The notes below the pieces were generated by a model that saw nothing but the letters and a program-made list of their open reading frames with translations, was not told the DNA's origin and ran no database searches. Shown piece after piece: positions 50,167-59,927 of a stretch of 64,000 nucleotides of DNA. Position 1 is the first letter of the stretch. The number at the start of each line of letters is the position of its first letter. The position numbers were made by a program, and so were the translations under genes. This DNA is from Thiodiazotropha sp040506195 (lineage in GTDB: Bacteria; Pseudomonadota; Gammaproteobacteria; Chromatiales; Chromatiaceae): NCBI GenBank assembly GCA_040506195.1, contig JBEVXH010000001.1, forward strand, positions 496,001-560,000. The letters are read 5' to 3'.

Positions 50167-53100
50167 ATTCCACAGTTTGTTCAGCCGCGATTTCATGTTT
50201 ATGAAACCGCTCCTGAAGGCCCTGCAGCAGATCCCACAGAACAGGAATGATAAACAGTGTCAGCGCGGTGGCCGTGGCAAGGCCGGTGACAAAAGTGGAT
50301 GCCATGGTTCCCCAGATCAGCGAGTAACTGGGAAACCCTATTGCCATTGGCAACAATCCCAGGGATGTCGTCAAGGTAGTCAGCAGAATCGGACGCAGAC
50401 GGATATGGACACCCTCGATAATCGCCGCACGACGGGAGAGCCCCTTGCGATACCGTTTGTTGATGAAGTCGATCAGTACCAGGGCGTCATTGACCACAAC
50501 CCCGGCCACGCCGATCACGGCAATGAAACTGTTCACCGTGAAGAGTGATTGCGTCACCAACTTTCCGAATACGACGCCAATCAGTGCAAAAACGACAGCG
50601 GACAAAATAATCAGAGGCTGCAGATAGGATTGAAACTGTGTTGCCAGAATCACATACATCACCAGCACCGCAATGATGAAGGCATATGCCAGAGACTCGA
50701 ATGATCGCTGGGTATCCTCATGCTCACCGCCAAAGGTTACTGTCGCACCCGGATAACGATCACGAATCGTCTCGTAGCGATCCCTGACCAGGCTGACGAT
50801 CGCCGGGGTCGATGTGGGCGCACCTTCTCGAATATCCGCCTTCAGACTGATCGCCCGTTGACCCTGATAGCGCTTGATCTCACCGGGTTCATTATATGCC
50901 TCCACTCGCACCAGGTCCGCCAGATAGACAGGGTGTTCAGCATCCTCCACCACGGGAATATAGAGTGCATTCTCAGGATCCTGCAACGCATCGGAATCGA
51001 TCCGGAGTTTCAGGTCCACCTCTTCATCAATATGCCGGTACTTACCCAGATAACGACCGTCGAGCACGCTCGCCGCAAGTCTTGCTACCTGACTGTTGTC
51101 CAAACCGAACTCAGCCACTCTCTCCTGTTCGACCCACAGACGGAATACCCGCTTATGAACCCCGCGATCATCATCAAGACCGATCAAATGTGGGCCGATA
51201 TCCGGCGAATCGAGCATATAGGTCAATAACTCCCCGGCCAGGCCCGAGACCGCCTCCACATTCGCTCCCACTACCCGTACGTTGATATCCTTGCCGCTTG
51301 GAGGACCGTCATTTTGCGGATGGACATGAAGTGTATAACCATCCGTCTCATGGATCGGCTTCAACTTCTCCCGCATGCGATCCAGGTGGGCAAGCGGATC
51401 GTCAAAGCGCTGCTCGGAAGCACTGGGCATGGTTACCATCACCGAACCATGATTATTGCCATACACGGGCTCATAGTCCTCGTTGAAATAGAGACCGGCC
51501 AGACCCGCGGCGGCACTCGCCATCCCCGGCCCGTCCTCCATGACGGTCTCCGCGATACGCTTGACGCGCTCATCCACCTCTTCAATCGAAATATTGCTGG
51601 GCCCTACGATATCGACGTAGTAGAGCTTGTAGTCGTCGGGAAAAAACTGAATCCTGATCAACGGCACCTTACCACTCGCGGAAAGTGCAAGGATCATTAC
51701 CGATACGGCAAACAGTAAAGAAACAACCAGTACGGACAAAAGGCGAAACCGCAGTGTCAGCGACAACAGCCAATCGGTAAACCGTCGCACAACCCGCATC
51801 AGGCTATTGTCCCGCTCCAGCAAATCAACGGCACTCTGCTGACGCGGCCCGAAATCCAGGTAGTGAATAGGCAGGATCAGAAGGCACTCCACCAGGGAGG
51901 CGATAATGGCGAAGCTCACTGCCTTCGGCACCAAGGCAAAAAACTGCCCTGTGGAACCCGACATGATCAACATCGGCAAAAACGCGGCCACGGTGGTCAT
52001 GGTGGCCGAGATCACCGGCAGCGCCACCTCAGCCGTTCCGTTGATTATCGCCTCACGAAGAGGCTTACCCTCCTGCACGTGACGATAGATATTCTCTGTC
52101 ACGACAATCGCGTCGTCCACCACGATACCGGTCACCAGCACGAAGGAGAACAGGGTGATCTCATTCAGACTGTTGCCGGTAAGGTACATGATCAGCATGG
52201 TGATCATGAACGAGAACGGGATACCGATAGTCACCAGACCGGCATTCCGAACACCCATGAAATACCAGATGATCAATGATACCAGGATAATACCGACCAA
52301 CATGTTCATGCCCAGTGTGGTCAAGCCATCCTTGATATAGATGGTCGAATCCTGAGTCAGCACCACATCCACACCCTGAACCTCCAACGAGGGACGGAAT
52401 TCGTCGATCAAGGCAACCACCTGATCGCGAATCTCCATCGCGTTCCCTTGATCTGACTTGATCACCTTCAATCCCAATGCGGGTTTTCCATTCACGGATG
52501 CAATCGCAATCGGATCGCGATAACCCATACCCATCCGGGAGACCAGATCCTGGATACGAACAAGACTGCCATCCGCATCTCTGCGAACCACGGTCGATTG
52601 CACCTGATCGAGGGAATGAAAACGTTCGTCCAGTTTTATCAGGTATTCACCGCTGTCATTGGTGTACTTGCCGGCCGGAATACTGAGATTGGCGGCACGT
52701 AATACCGACGCCACCTGATCGAAACTTATACCGACCTCGCGCAGTTTCTGTGGATCGAGATAGATATGAAACTCTTGCGTCTGCTTGCCGGAGAAATCGA
52801 CCTGCTGCACATGGGGAATCTTCAGCAAACGAGTCTTTATCTCCTCACCCATCAATGCCAATGCGCGATTGCTGTGATCACCCACTAGATTGATGGTTAT
52901 AACCGGCAACCAATCCTGCACCTTGGCATTCAGCAGCGAAGGAGGATCCACACCCTGCGGCAACTCACTGACGATATTGAGCACTTCGAATCTGACTTCG
53001 TTATAGAGTGCGTCGTAGTCGGAATCGTCCACGAATTTAAGACGAATATTTGAGCGCCCGTTGAAAGATGTGGAGCTTATCCACTCCACATCATCGACCT

Positions 53101-53320
53101 TTTCCAAGGCATCTTCGATTTTCCTTGTCACCAGACTCTCAACTTCCACGGAAGAGGCGCCCGGATAGACAGTGGAGATGATGACCTCGCCAAACCCGAA
53201 ATTCGGATAACGTTCTGCAGGAAGTGCAAACAGAGAGATGAAGCCGACAACGATCAACACTACAAACATCAGATTGTAGAAAACACGCTGTCTAAGTGAA
53301 AAAGCGACAACCTGGCGCAT
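50165..53320 (-). CDS. RND-family efflux permease
   Basis: A 1051-residue inner-membrane pump of the AcrB/HAE class. It has the typical pattern of one N-terminal helix, a large periplasmic loop, a six-helix block, a second loop and a second block. Family marks are FVLVTGIVVDDAIVVTENIYRH, which carries the conserved TM4 Asp pair, PVISATMTTVAAFLPMLIM and the matching GVAGVVVNDALVLIDF in the second half. No membrane-fusion protein or outer membrane factor gene precedes it: the 560 bp upstream is empty. It must therefore work with partners encoded elsewhere. Substrate unknown. Confidence 0.92.
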   Translation of the reverse strand: MRQVVAFSLRQRVFYNLMFVVLIVVGFISLFALPAERYPNFGFGEVIISTVYPGASSVEVESLVTRKIEDALEKVDDVEWISSTSFNGRSNIRLKFVDDSDYDALYNEVRFEVLNIVSELPQGVDPPSLLNAKVQDWLPVITINLVGDHSNRALALMGEEIKTRLLKIPHVQQVDFSGKQTQEFHIYLDPQKLREVGISFDQVASVLRAANLSIPAGKYTNDSGEYLIKLDERFHSLDQVQSTVVRRDADGSLVRIQDLVSRMGMGYRDPIAIASVNGKPALGLKVIKSDQGNAMEIRDQVVALIDEFRPSLEVQGVDVVLTQDSTIYIKDGLTTLGMNMLVGIILVSLIIWYFMGVRNAGLVTIGIPFSFMITMLIMYLTGNSLNEITLFSFVLVTGIVVDDAIVVTENIYRHVQEGKPLREAIINGTAEVALPVISATMTTVAAFLPMLIMSGSTGQFFALVPKAVSFAIIASLVECLLILPIHYLDFGPRQQSAVDLLERDNSLMRVVRRFTDWLLSLTLRFRLLSVLVVSLLFAVSVMILALSASGKVPLIRIQFFPDDYKLYYVDIVGPSNISIEEVDERVKRIAETVMEDGPGMASAAAGLAGLYFNEDYEPVYGNNHGSVMVTMPSASEQRFDDPLAHLDRMREKLKPIHETDGYTLHVHPQNDGPPSGKDINVRVVGANVEAVSGLAGELLTYMLDSPDIGPHLIGLDDDRGVHKRVFRLWVEQERVAEFGLDNSQVARLAASVLDGRYLGKYRHIDEEVDLKLRIDSDALQDPENALYIPVVEDAEHPVYLADLVRVEAYNEPGEIKRYQGQRAISLKADIREGAPTSTPAIVSLVRDRYETIRDRYPGATVTFGGEHEDTQRSFESLAYAFIIAVLVMYVILATQFQSYLQPLIILSAVVFALIGVVFGKLVTQSLFTVNSFIAVIGVAGVVVNDALVLIDFINKRYRKGLSRRAAIIEGVHIRLRPILLTTLTTSLGLLPMAIGFPSYSLIWGTMASTFVTGLATATALTLFIIPVLWDLLQGLQERFHKHEIAAEQTVE

Positions 53321-53880
53321 GGATCATTACTCTTCGTTAAGCAATGTACTGATTTTCCCTGCTAAATGACGGATCACTCACCCCGCATTGAATGATTCAT
53401 CACCAACTATCCGCTCGATATTGACCATGCGGATCACTTTATTACCAACCGGCAGATCAATATGATTAAACCTGTGGCGGATAATGATAAAACATCACAA
53501 CCCCTCTGATATCCAAGGTTTTTTATCGAATTCCATGATTCCTACCATGAGGTATAGTCCGTATTGAGTGCAAATAACATATGAAAACTCGGATATACGG
53601 TTCTTTACAATTCACGGCTGCTGAAGCGAATACCCCACATCATTGGCAGTTACGCATAGTCAAAAAATGAAGCTATACTGTTACAGCCAACAACAAAACT
53701 AACAATCATGAATGGCCGCTGCAATATAGAAATGGTGTTGCAGGCATCAACAGCTGCAGATTAGAAACGACATCACAACTGCAGGGAGCTTGGAGGAGCT
53801 GTATATCACTGGATAAGATCAAACATCGCTCTCTGTCTGTGGATAAGGCCATCATGCATGAGGTTAGGAGAGGAGAGCAT
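53321..53880. other. 560-nt intergenic stretch upstream of the RND gene
   Basis: No gene seen on either strand. Composition is AT-rich. A TATACT hexamer at about 53676-53681 could be the -10 of the RRM-protein gene, but the -35 is poor. Promoters of both divergent genes must lie here. Confidence 0.4.
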
Positions 53881-54279
53881 ATGTGGATCTTTTATAAACA
53901 TCTCCCATACGGGGTATCCTCCAAGGAGATCAGGAAAGCCACAATGAGGGGCGCCCGATCCGGTTGGTCTCTGATACCGGCAAAAAAGAACAGCACCATC
54001 ACACGATCGAAAATAATCCGAATCATGGATTTAAATACGGATGCAGTAGAGTATCACGCCATCGTGCAGGTAGAGTCGCCCAAACTGGCCGACACCATCA
54101 TCGAAAACCTGGACGGTAAAACCGTGAATGGCTTGTTCCTCAAACCACATCGCTACCAGCGGAGATTTCCCAGCCGCGACAGGCGTAGCCCGACACGGGC
54201 TGCGAATCATGGTGAAGAGCGACGAACAAGTGACAGACGCAGGAGTAAAATAATCACGCGCGTAGTGGAGATCATCTAG
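53881..54279 (+). CDS. RRM-like RNA-binding protein
   Basis: A 132-residue protein starting at ATG 53881, where a very strong ribosome site (AGGAGAGGAGAGC) sits just upstream; a longer reading to 53839 lacks this. It resembles an RNA-recognition motif: strand MWIFYKHLPYGV, helix SSKEIRKATMRGA, a basic loop, strand and turn RIMDLNTDAVEYHAIVQVES, helix KLADTIIENLDGKTVNG and last strand LFLKPHRYQRR. The tail is arginine-rich. Small RRM proteins of this pattern occur in purple sulfur-type proteobacteria. Target RNA unknown. Confidence 0.65.
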   Translation: MWIFYKHLPYGVSSKEIRKATMRGARSGWSLIPAKKNSTITRSKIIRIMDLNTDAVEYHAIVQVESPKLADTIIENLDGKTVNGLFLKPHRYQRRFPSRDRRSPTRAANHGEERRTSDRRRSKIITRVVEII

Positions 54280-54378
54280 GGCCCGTAAACTCTTATCCAA
54301 TTGGCCCTAGTTATCTCACCCAGCACTCGCGCTGCAGCTATCGGCTGGAAACGCCGCTGTACCTTTTAGGCAAAGCCC

Positions 54379-55176
54379 TCATAGTTCTGCCAATAGCTCC
54401 ACCAGCACCCGGCCATCCAATGGCTGCAGGGCATGGCTGACTGAGAACAGCCGTGTCTCGGACCGCCCGCTCAGGGCTTGAATATTGTTCATGTCCTGGC
54501 TGAAGGCGGGAACCAGTTCATCACCCAAACCCACCGGACCGGTACGCACTATCGAGACATAACGGATCGATGGATGGGGCTGCCGGTTCAACCAAAACAG
54601 CAGATTACCCGGCCGCTCCGGCACCAGATCCAGCAATACCGCCCATGAATCGCGTACCACATCATAGAGTTCGCCGGTGAAGAACTCTTTGATGACGCTA
54701 ATGGGAAACGGATCGTCGGTCTCATCCAAAGCCTCGACTGCACGCACTGTACCCAGATGAGGAGATGCGATGGTAATCAATGCCTTGGGAGCACCCACGC
54801 CTCCCTGCACCAAAGCCATTCTCGCTATTACACCACCTGCGGAGTGCCCGACCAGGATAATCGGTTCGTCAGGATGCTGTTGAGCCACCAGACCCAGCAT
54901 GTTTCGCAGCATGTCAGCCTGTAAGCCCACCGGCCCCATCGATGGCAGTTCAACGGTATAGAATTTATTCGCCGCCGATCCGGCAGGTGCGGGCAGCAAC
55001 CCTCTTGGCGTGATAATGCCGGCCGGTTGCCAACCATGGCTCGTCAGTGCCGCATTCACGCCACTGTGCTGCCAGGAATAAGCGCTGCCCAGATAGCCGT
55101 GCACCAACACAGCCACATCCGCCGTGAGAGGGAGACTGGTCAGACTCAATAACAGTGACAGGATCAATCGCTTCAT
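54379..55176 (-). CDS. Exported alpha/beta-hydrolase lipase
   Basis: A 265-residue hydrolase with a signal peptide (MKRLILSLLLSLTSLPLTADV). The fold motifs are VLVHGYLGSAYSWQHSG (oxyanion HG), ILVGHSAGGVIARMAL with the nucleophile Ser in GHSAG, and ALITIASPHLGTVRA, a segment typical of PGAP1/triacylglycerol-lipase relatives. A late Asp and His (candidates in VRTGPVGLGDELVP and SVSHALQPLDG) would complete the triad. Substrate unknown. Confidence 0.85.
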   Translation of the reverse strand: MKRLILSLLLSLTSLPLTADVAVLVHGYLGSAYSWQHSGVNAALTSHGWQPAGIITPRGLLPAPAGSAANKFYTVELPSMGPVGLQADMLRNMLGLVAQQHPDEPIILVGHSAGGVIARMALVQGGVGAPKALITIASPHLGTVRAVEALDETDDPFPISVIKEFFTGELYDVVRDSWAVLLDLVPERPGNLLFWLNRQPHPSIRYVSIVRTGPVGLGDELVPAFSQDMNNIQALSGRSETRLFSVSHALQPLDGRVLVELLAEL

Positions 55177-55353
55177 ATCAACCTCCGAATGGAATATTCC
55201 ATTAAGCCACGCTGCAACGGCAAATACACGGAAATCACTAATCTTATTATATTAGTCTTTTCTGATTTTCCATACCAGACCAAGGCTATCAATATCCTTT
55301 GGGGGAGGGCTAACTGGATTTAATGGAGGCGTGGCGCGGCGCCGGACAGGCTT

Positions 55354-55956
55354 TCACCCGGGTAGAAATGGCACCCAGTCCGGCAATGCCTCAATTCGCT
55401 CAAGCCATCCACAGACGGCGGGATAGGGCCGCACAGAGACCTCTCCTTCAGAAGCCAATGATACATAGGGATAACAGGCAATATCGGCAACGGTAACATT
55501 TCCACCCGCCAACCAGTCGACATCCGCCAGCCGCCCTTCCATCGCAGCCAGGCCGGCCCGTCCATCCTGTTGACACTGCGCCAAATCGAAAGGCCGGCCC
55601 AGCACCAGCGTGGCACGCGCCCGCGCCAGACCATAAAGCAATTCATTTTCCGACACCGCCAACCATTGCATGACACGGGCCTCGGCAACAGGATCGGTCG
55701 GCAGCCAGTCCCGGTCGCCATAGCGCCTGGCGAGATATACCAGGATCGCCATCGAATCCCAAACAATCAGATCGTCATCCTGCAATACCGGCACTTGTCC
55801 GCGGGGATTGATCCGTTTGAATTCAGCCGTCAGTGTCTCCCCCTTAAGCACATCGGTATCGATCCGCGCATAATCTAGACCCAGCAGGGAGAGCAGCAGC
55901 CGCACTTTGTAGCAGTTTCCCGACCTGGGATAGTCGTACAGTTTCAATTCAGGCAT
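55354..55956 (-). CDS. Glutathione S-transferase family protein
   Basis: A 200-residue thioredoxin-fold/GST protein. The N-terminal domain has LKLYDYPRSGNCYKVRLLLSLLGL (in part), with Ser/Cys near the glutathione site, and RGQVPVLQDDDLIVWDSMAILVYLARRYG. The C-terminal helical domain has VTVADIACYPYVSLA. It probably conjugates or reduces small electrophiles; substrate unknown. It lies upstream of the lipase gene. Confidence 0.9.
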   Translation of the reverse strand: MPELKLYDYPRSGNCYKVRLLLSLLGLDYARIDTDVLKGETLTAEFKRINPRGQVPVLQDDDLIVWDSMAILVYLARRYGDRDWLPTDPVAEARVMQWLAVSENELLYGLARARATLVLGRPFDLAQCQQDGRAGLAAMEGRLADVDWLAGGNVTVADIACYPYVSLASEGEVSVRPYPAVCGWLERIEALPDWVPFLPG

Positions 55957-55998
55957 GGCTATGTAATCCGCAATTGTAGGTTTGTATCGTGGATTATC

Positions 55999-56577
55999 TC
56001 AGGTATTCAGTTTACCCACTGTAACCGCCAATTTTCGACCAAGCGCCGAAACTGCCTCTTGTTTACGCTCATCCACCAGCGAACCGTCATCATTGAAGGC
56101 CTTGAATGCCTGAGGAACAGTCTGCTGGTCAGGCAGAACAGTCACCCCTATATTGGCAAGCAGCATCCTCAAAAACACCAAGCCGCGAAGCCCGCCCAAG
56201 GCACCCGGAGATGCAGCCAGGATCACGGCCGTCTTACCTCTGAACGCCGCCAGCGGAGGCTCATCATCCGATTCGGCGCGGGATGCCCAGTCGATAACGT
56301 TCTTGAGCAATGGACTGAACGCGCTGTTATATTCGGGAGACGCGATTATGAAGGCATCGTGATCGATCAGAAGCCTTTTAAATTCGAGGGCATATTCCGG
56401 AATCCCCTGTTCGCGCTCAAGATCCTGATTAAAGAGCGGCATCGGAAAATCCGCCAGATCGATCCGCGTGACATCCGCCCCGGCCGCCTCGGCCCCCGCA
56501 GCGGCAATCGACAGGATCTTTTTGTTGAAGGACCCATTCCTGCTGCTGCCTGCGAATGCGAGAATTCTTGGCGCCAT
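55999..56577 (-). CDS. NADPH-dependent FMN reductase
   Basis: A 192-residue flavodoxin-like oxidoreductase. It has ILAFAGSSRNGSFNKKIL (phosphate loop) and AFIIASPEYNSAFSPLLKNVIDWASR (flavin loop with SPEYN), with AVILAASPGALGGLRG as the third flavin-contacting loop. It probably reduces quinones, chromate or azo compounds with NAD(P)H. It is followed by the GST gene 42 nt downstream; the two might be a small stress operon. Confidence 0.92.
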   Translation of the reverse strand: MAPRILAFAGSSRNGSFNKKILSIAAAGAEAAGADVTRIDLADFPMPLFNQDLEREQGIPEYALEFKRLLIDHDAFIIASPEYNSAFSPLLKNVIDWASRAESDDEPPLAAFRGKTAVILAASPGALGGLRGLVFLRMLLANIGVTVLPDQQTVPQAFKAFNDDGSLVDERKQEAVSALGRKLAVTVGKLNT

Positions 56578-56862
56578 ATAACCCCCTTGGGAATGCCTGT
56601 GTATTTGTCTCCGGACGGGACCTGATGGAATCAGTGTAGCGCTACTTCCGCCTCCTGTAACCGCTCAACGACTGCAACGGCAGCGAGGACCATGCCAGGC
56701 ACCCGTTACCGGGTGATTTTTGCTCCGCTCACTTCATCCCTGAAATACCCAGTCCTCCATCATCCATTAAGCTTAGGTGGTAAGCTGTGACGAAATTCGG
56801 CAGCCTCTACCCGGAGCGGTCAACCGTCACAAAAATCGTCTCCGCCATATGGATCTGCACAG

Positions 56863-58812
56863 ATGAAGCGACATTTCTCCGCAGAGCATCCGGAATCATT
56901 GGCCGAGCTGCTACTGGCCCGGGCACGACGGGTAGTGCTGTACGGCCCACCCGGCATCGGTAAGAGCACGCTGGCAAATGCCCTGGCGGGATCGCTGCAC
57001 AAGGCAGGCAGACCGGTCCACTGTCTCGCGGCGGACCCGGGGATGCCGGCATTCGGTATCCCGGGCGCGGTCAATCTGGGCCTATGGAAACAGGGCGCAT
57101 GGGAGGTTATCGACCGCGCGGCTGTCTGCAGTCTCGACGCCGCCCGCTTCCGCCTGCCGCTGATCGAGGCCGCCGGTGATTTGGCCGGCCGGGTGGAAGG
57201 CGGCACGCTGCTGCTCGATACGCCCGGGGTTGTGCGGGGTGTGGCGGGGGCTGAACTACTGACATCGCTGGCGCACCGTGCGGATGCGGATCTGGTGATG
57301 GTGTTGATGCGCGAGGGACAGCCGCTCCACCTCGGCCAGGAGCTGCAGGCGCTGGCCGCCGAGATCGTGACAGTCGAGGCTTCGGCGTCGGCGAGACGGC
57401 CGGGAAAGGGCCTTCGCGACCGACAGCGAACCCGCCGCTGGGACGACTATCTGTCCCATGCGAGCGAGGTGGAGATCGATCTGTCCGAAGTCGCCGTCCT
57501 GGGGACGCCGCCCCGCCAGGCAACCGAAGCCTGGGTGGGCAAGCAGGTGGCGTTTCTCGATGGCGCCCGCACGGTCGGTATGGGTGAGGCGGTCGGCATG
57601 GTGGAGGAGAGACTCCGGGTACTGCTGCCGCCGGATAACGGGAGGACAGGGGTTATCCTGGTGCGCGATGCCGTCCGGGACGGGTCGGGATTGCTGGTGA
57701 CCGGCAAACGCTTCGCGGAGAGCGTGGTGCGTTACCTCCCCCCCTCCGACCTGGTGCCCGACGACAAGCTGCCGCAGGATAGCGGACCCCGGCCCATGGT
57801 GCAGACCCCCAGCGCAACCGCAGTCTTGATCAACGGAGTGTTCGGCGACCCGCAGCTCCATCTCCGCCTGGCGCACCAGCGGCGCAGCCTGCTCTTCGAC
57901 CTGGGCGACGGCGCGCGGCTCCCGGCGCGGATCGCGCACCAGGTCAGCGACGTTTTCATCAGCCACACCCATATGGACCACATCTGCGGCTTTCTCTGGC
58001 TGCTGCGATCACGTATCGGCGAATCGGGAGGATGCCGGCTCCACGGGCCTCCGGGACTCGCTACGCAGATAGAGCATTTGATCAACGGCATCCACTGGGA
58101 CCGCATCGGTGATCGAGGCCCCCGATTCGAGATCGCCGAGCTGCATGGCGAACGACTGATCCGCTTCAATCTGCAGGCTGGTTCGGCAGGCATTCGGCCA
58201 AACGGTGAGACTGTGATCAAGGATGGTATCCTAGTCGATGAGCCCGGATTTCGCGTGCGCGCCGTCACCCTCGAGCACGGCATACCCGTCATCGCCTACG
58301 CCTTCGAACCTGCGCCGCAGATCAATGTGCTCGAGGAGAAGCTCAGTGAACGCGGGCTGCAACCCGGTCCCTGGCTGACCAGGCTGAAGCAGCTGATGAT
58401 CGAACAGCGGCTGGATGAGTATCTTTCCCTGCCGGATAGTACCAGCGAGACGGTCGGCGCCTTGGCCGCCGCCCTCACCCAGACCACGCCCGGCGGCAAA
58501 ATCGTCTATGCCACCGACTTGGCCGACACGCCCCGCAACCGCGCTCGACTCACTCTGTTGGCCGGACAGGCGCACACCCTGTTCTGCGAATCCCCGTTCA
58601 TGCAGAAGGATGCCGCGCAGGCCCGGCGCACCGGCCACCTGACCACCATCGCCTGCGCGGAGATCGCCAACAGCGCCGCTGTCCGCCACCTGATTCCGTT
58701 CCATTTCTCCCGCAGGTATGAGGGCACGTCATGGCGGGTGTATGAGGAGATCGCGGCGAACTGCCCACATGTCGTGATACCGGCCGCGACAGACAGCGCG
58801 AACCGCGAATGA
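56863..58812 (+). CDS. Clp1/Grc3-like polynucleotide kinase fused to RNase Z-like metallo-beta-lactamase
   Basis: A 649-residue protein of two halves. Residues 20-210 have GPPGIGKST (P-loop, 28-36), LAADPGMPAFGIPGAV (the Clp1/Grc3 DxDxGQ-like segment), TLLLDTPGVVRGVAGAEL and the arginine-bearing lid RDRQRTRRWDDYL. Residues about 315-640 are a metallo-beta-lactamase domain: SHTHMDH (HxHxDH, 367-373), LHGPPGLATQI, EHGIPVIAYAFEP, YATDLAD (metal-binding Asp), CESPFMQ, GHLT and HFSRRY, in the order found in RNase Z. It therefore links a 5'-hydroxyl kinase fold with a tRNA 3' endonuclease-like fold. Base composition is GC-rich compared with its flanks. RNA processing is the likely theme; the substrate is unknown. 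Confidence 0.85.
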   Translation: MKRHFSAEHPESLAELLLARARRVVLYGPPGIGKSTLANALAGSLHKAGRPVHCLAADPGMPAFGIPGAVNLGLWKQGAWEVIDRAAVCSLDAARFRLPLIEAAGDLAGRVEGGTLLLDTPGVVRGVAGAELLTSLAHRADADLVMVLMREGQPLHLGQELQALAAEIVTVEASASARRPGKGLRDRQRTRRWDDYLSHASEVEIDLSEVAVLGTPPRQATEAWVGKQVAFLDGARTVGMGEAVGMVEERLRVLLPPDNGRTGVILVRDAVRDGSGLLVTGKRFAESVVRYLPPSDLVPDDKLPQDSGPRPMVQTPSATAVLINGVFGDPQLHLRLAHQRRSLLFDLGDGARLPARIAHQVSDVFISHTHMDHICGFLWLLRSRIGESGGCRLHGPPGLATQIEHLINGIHWDRIGDRGPRFEIAELHGERLIRFNLQAGSAGIRPNGETVIKDGILVDEPGFRVRAVTLEHGIPVIAYAFEPAPQINVLEEKLSERGLQPGPWLTRLKQLMIEQRLDEYLSLPDSTSETVGALAAALTQTTPGGKIVYATDLADTPRNRARLTLLAGQAHTLFCESPFMQKDAAQARRTGHLTTIACAEIANSAAVRHLIPFHFSRRYEGTSWRVYEEIAANCPHVVIPAATDSANRE

Positions 58813-58877
58813 TCCTGCACAACCGAACCTTGCCGGCACCTGGAATCGATCAGAGAGATCACCCGCGGGATAAAGGA

Positions 58878-59057
58878 CTACTTTCCCGTTCCATCCAGCG
58901 GGCCGGGTTTGATCATTAATGCAAAAGGGATCGCAAACGGACCGAAAGCCGCACCCAGAACCGCCCACAATACCGGCCTGCCGCCACGCGATTTAGCGAT
59001 CTGGTGACAGATGAATATGCTGGCGATATTTATCGCCAGTAAAACATAGATAGCCAT
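58878..59057 (-). CDS. Small 59-residue membrane protein
   Basis: ATG at 59057 opens 59 codons to TAG. The product begins MAIYVLLAINIASIFICHQ and has a second hydrophobic block (VLWAVLGAAFGPFAIPFALMI), so two membrane segments are separated by a basic AKSRGGRP loop. This resembles the small paired-helix proteins of unknown function in many Gram-negatives. The coding frame is uninterrupted and the neighbours are convergent or co-directional. Confidence 0.6.
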   Translation of the reverse strand: MAIYVLLAINIASIFICHQIAKSRGGRPVLWAVLGAAFGPFAIPFALMIKPGPLDGTGK

Positions 59058-59092
59058 TAATCTTAGGGCCTGTTAACACTAATCGGATGTGG

Positions 59093-59710
59093 TCAGTTGG
59101 GCCTGGCAAAACGATAATAGGTAAATTGCTGCGCCTTGTTTGCCGGCGTAATATGCATCTCGTTTCTCTCTTCCACCAACTCGAACGCCACGCCCAACTC
59201 ACGCTTTAGCTTTGATGCATCATATTGCACGATATCCAGACCACTGCACTTTTTCGTACCCCCGATCGCAAACGCTGCGATAATCAGATGGCCGCCCGGT
59301 CTCAATGCCAGCTTCAACGCCTCCATATAGGCGTCCCGGTCCGATCTATCGGTCAAGAAGTGAAACACAGCCCGGTCATGCCAAAGCGAAAACAGGTGGG
59401 GCGATCTGAATTCTGTAATATCGGATTCGAACCACTCGATTTCACCTGCCGCATCTCCCAGTCGCTGTTTAGCCACAGCCAGCGCCCTGTCGGAGATATC
59501 CAATACAGCCAGGTTCGTATAACCTTGCCTGTACAGGTGATCGACCAGTACCGACGCACCACCCCCTACATCGATGATCGCCCCGTCCCTGGCGACCCGG
59601 CAGCGACGGATCAGTTCCAGCGACAGCTTCGGTTCAGACTGATACCAGCTCACTTCCGAGGGGGTTTTATCCCGATATATGTTTTGCCAGTGCGTTTTTC
59701 TGTCGATCAC
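59093..59710 (-). CDS. Class I SAM-dependent methyltransferase
   Basis: A 205-residue protein beginning at GTG 59710 (VIDRKTHWQNIYRDK), preceded by GGAGG nine to ten bases upstream; the longer frame to 59842 adds a tail lacking family character. Motif I is AIIDVGGGASVLVDHL, followed by LAVLDISDRALAVAKQRLG, and the substrate-side strand HDRAVFHFLTD. Such proteins methylate small molecules or thiols. The start SWYQSEPKLSLELI is a known hallmark of the group. Specificity unknown. Confidence 0.88.
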   Translation of the reverse strand: MIDRKTHWQNIYRDKTPSEVSWYQSEPKLSLELIRRCRVARDGAIIDVGGGASVLVDHLYRQGYTNLAVLDISDRALAVAKQRLGDAAGEIEWFESDITEFRSPHLFSLWHDRAVFHFLTDRSDRDAYMEALKLALRPGGHLIIAAFAIGGTKKCSGLDIVQYDASKLKRELGVAFELVEERNEMHITPANKAQQFTYYRFARPN

Positions 59711-59927
59711 TTCAAGCCGGCCTCCAATCAATGCCCTGGTGATACCTCCGGAAGCGTCGTCTGCACCGGGATCGGTTGACGAACGATAGGAATCCTGCTG
59801 CAACCCGTTCCTCCGGGGTAACTCAAGGGTTCCAAGGGCCAATTACAGCTCCAGGTACGGGGCTTCAGATTAAAGTATAGAGCCGGACCGGCACTTCTAT
59901 TGGAGGTATCGCTTCAATCGCGGTAGA

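Noticed and set aside
59711..59842. N-terminal extension of the methyltransferase
   Set aside because: The family starts near the RKTHWxxxY block, and a GGAGG site precedes the GTG at 59710.
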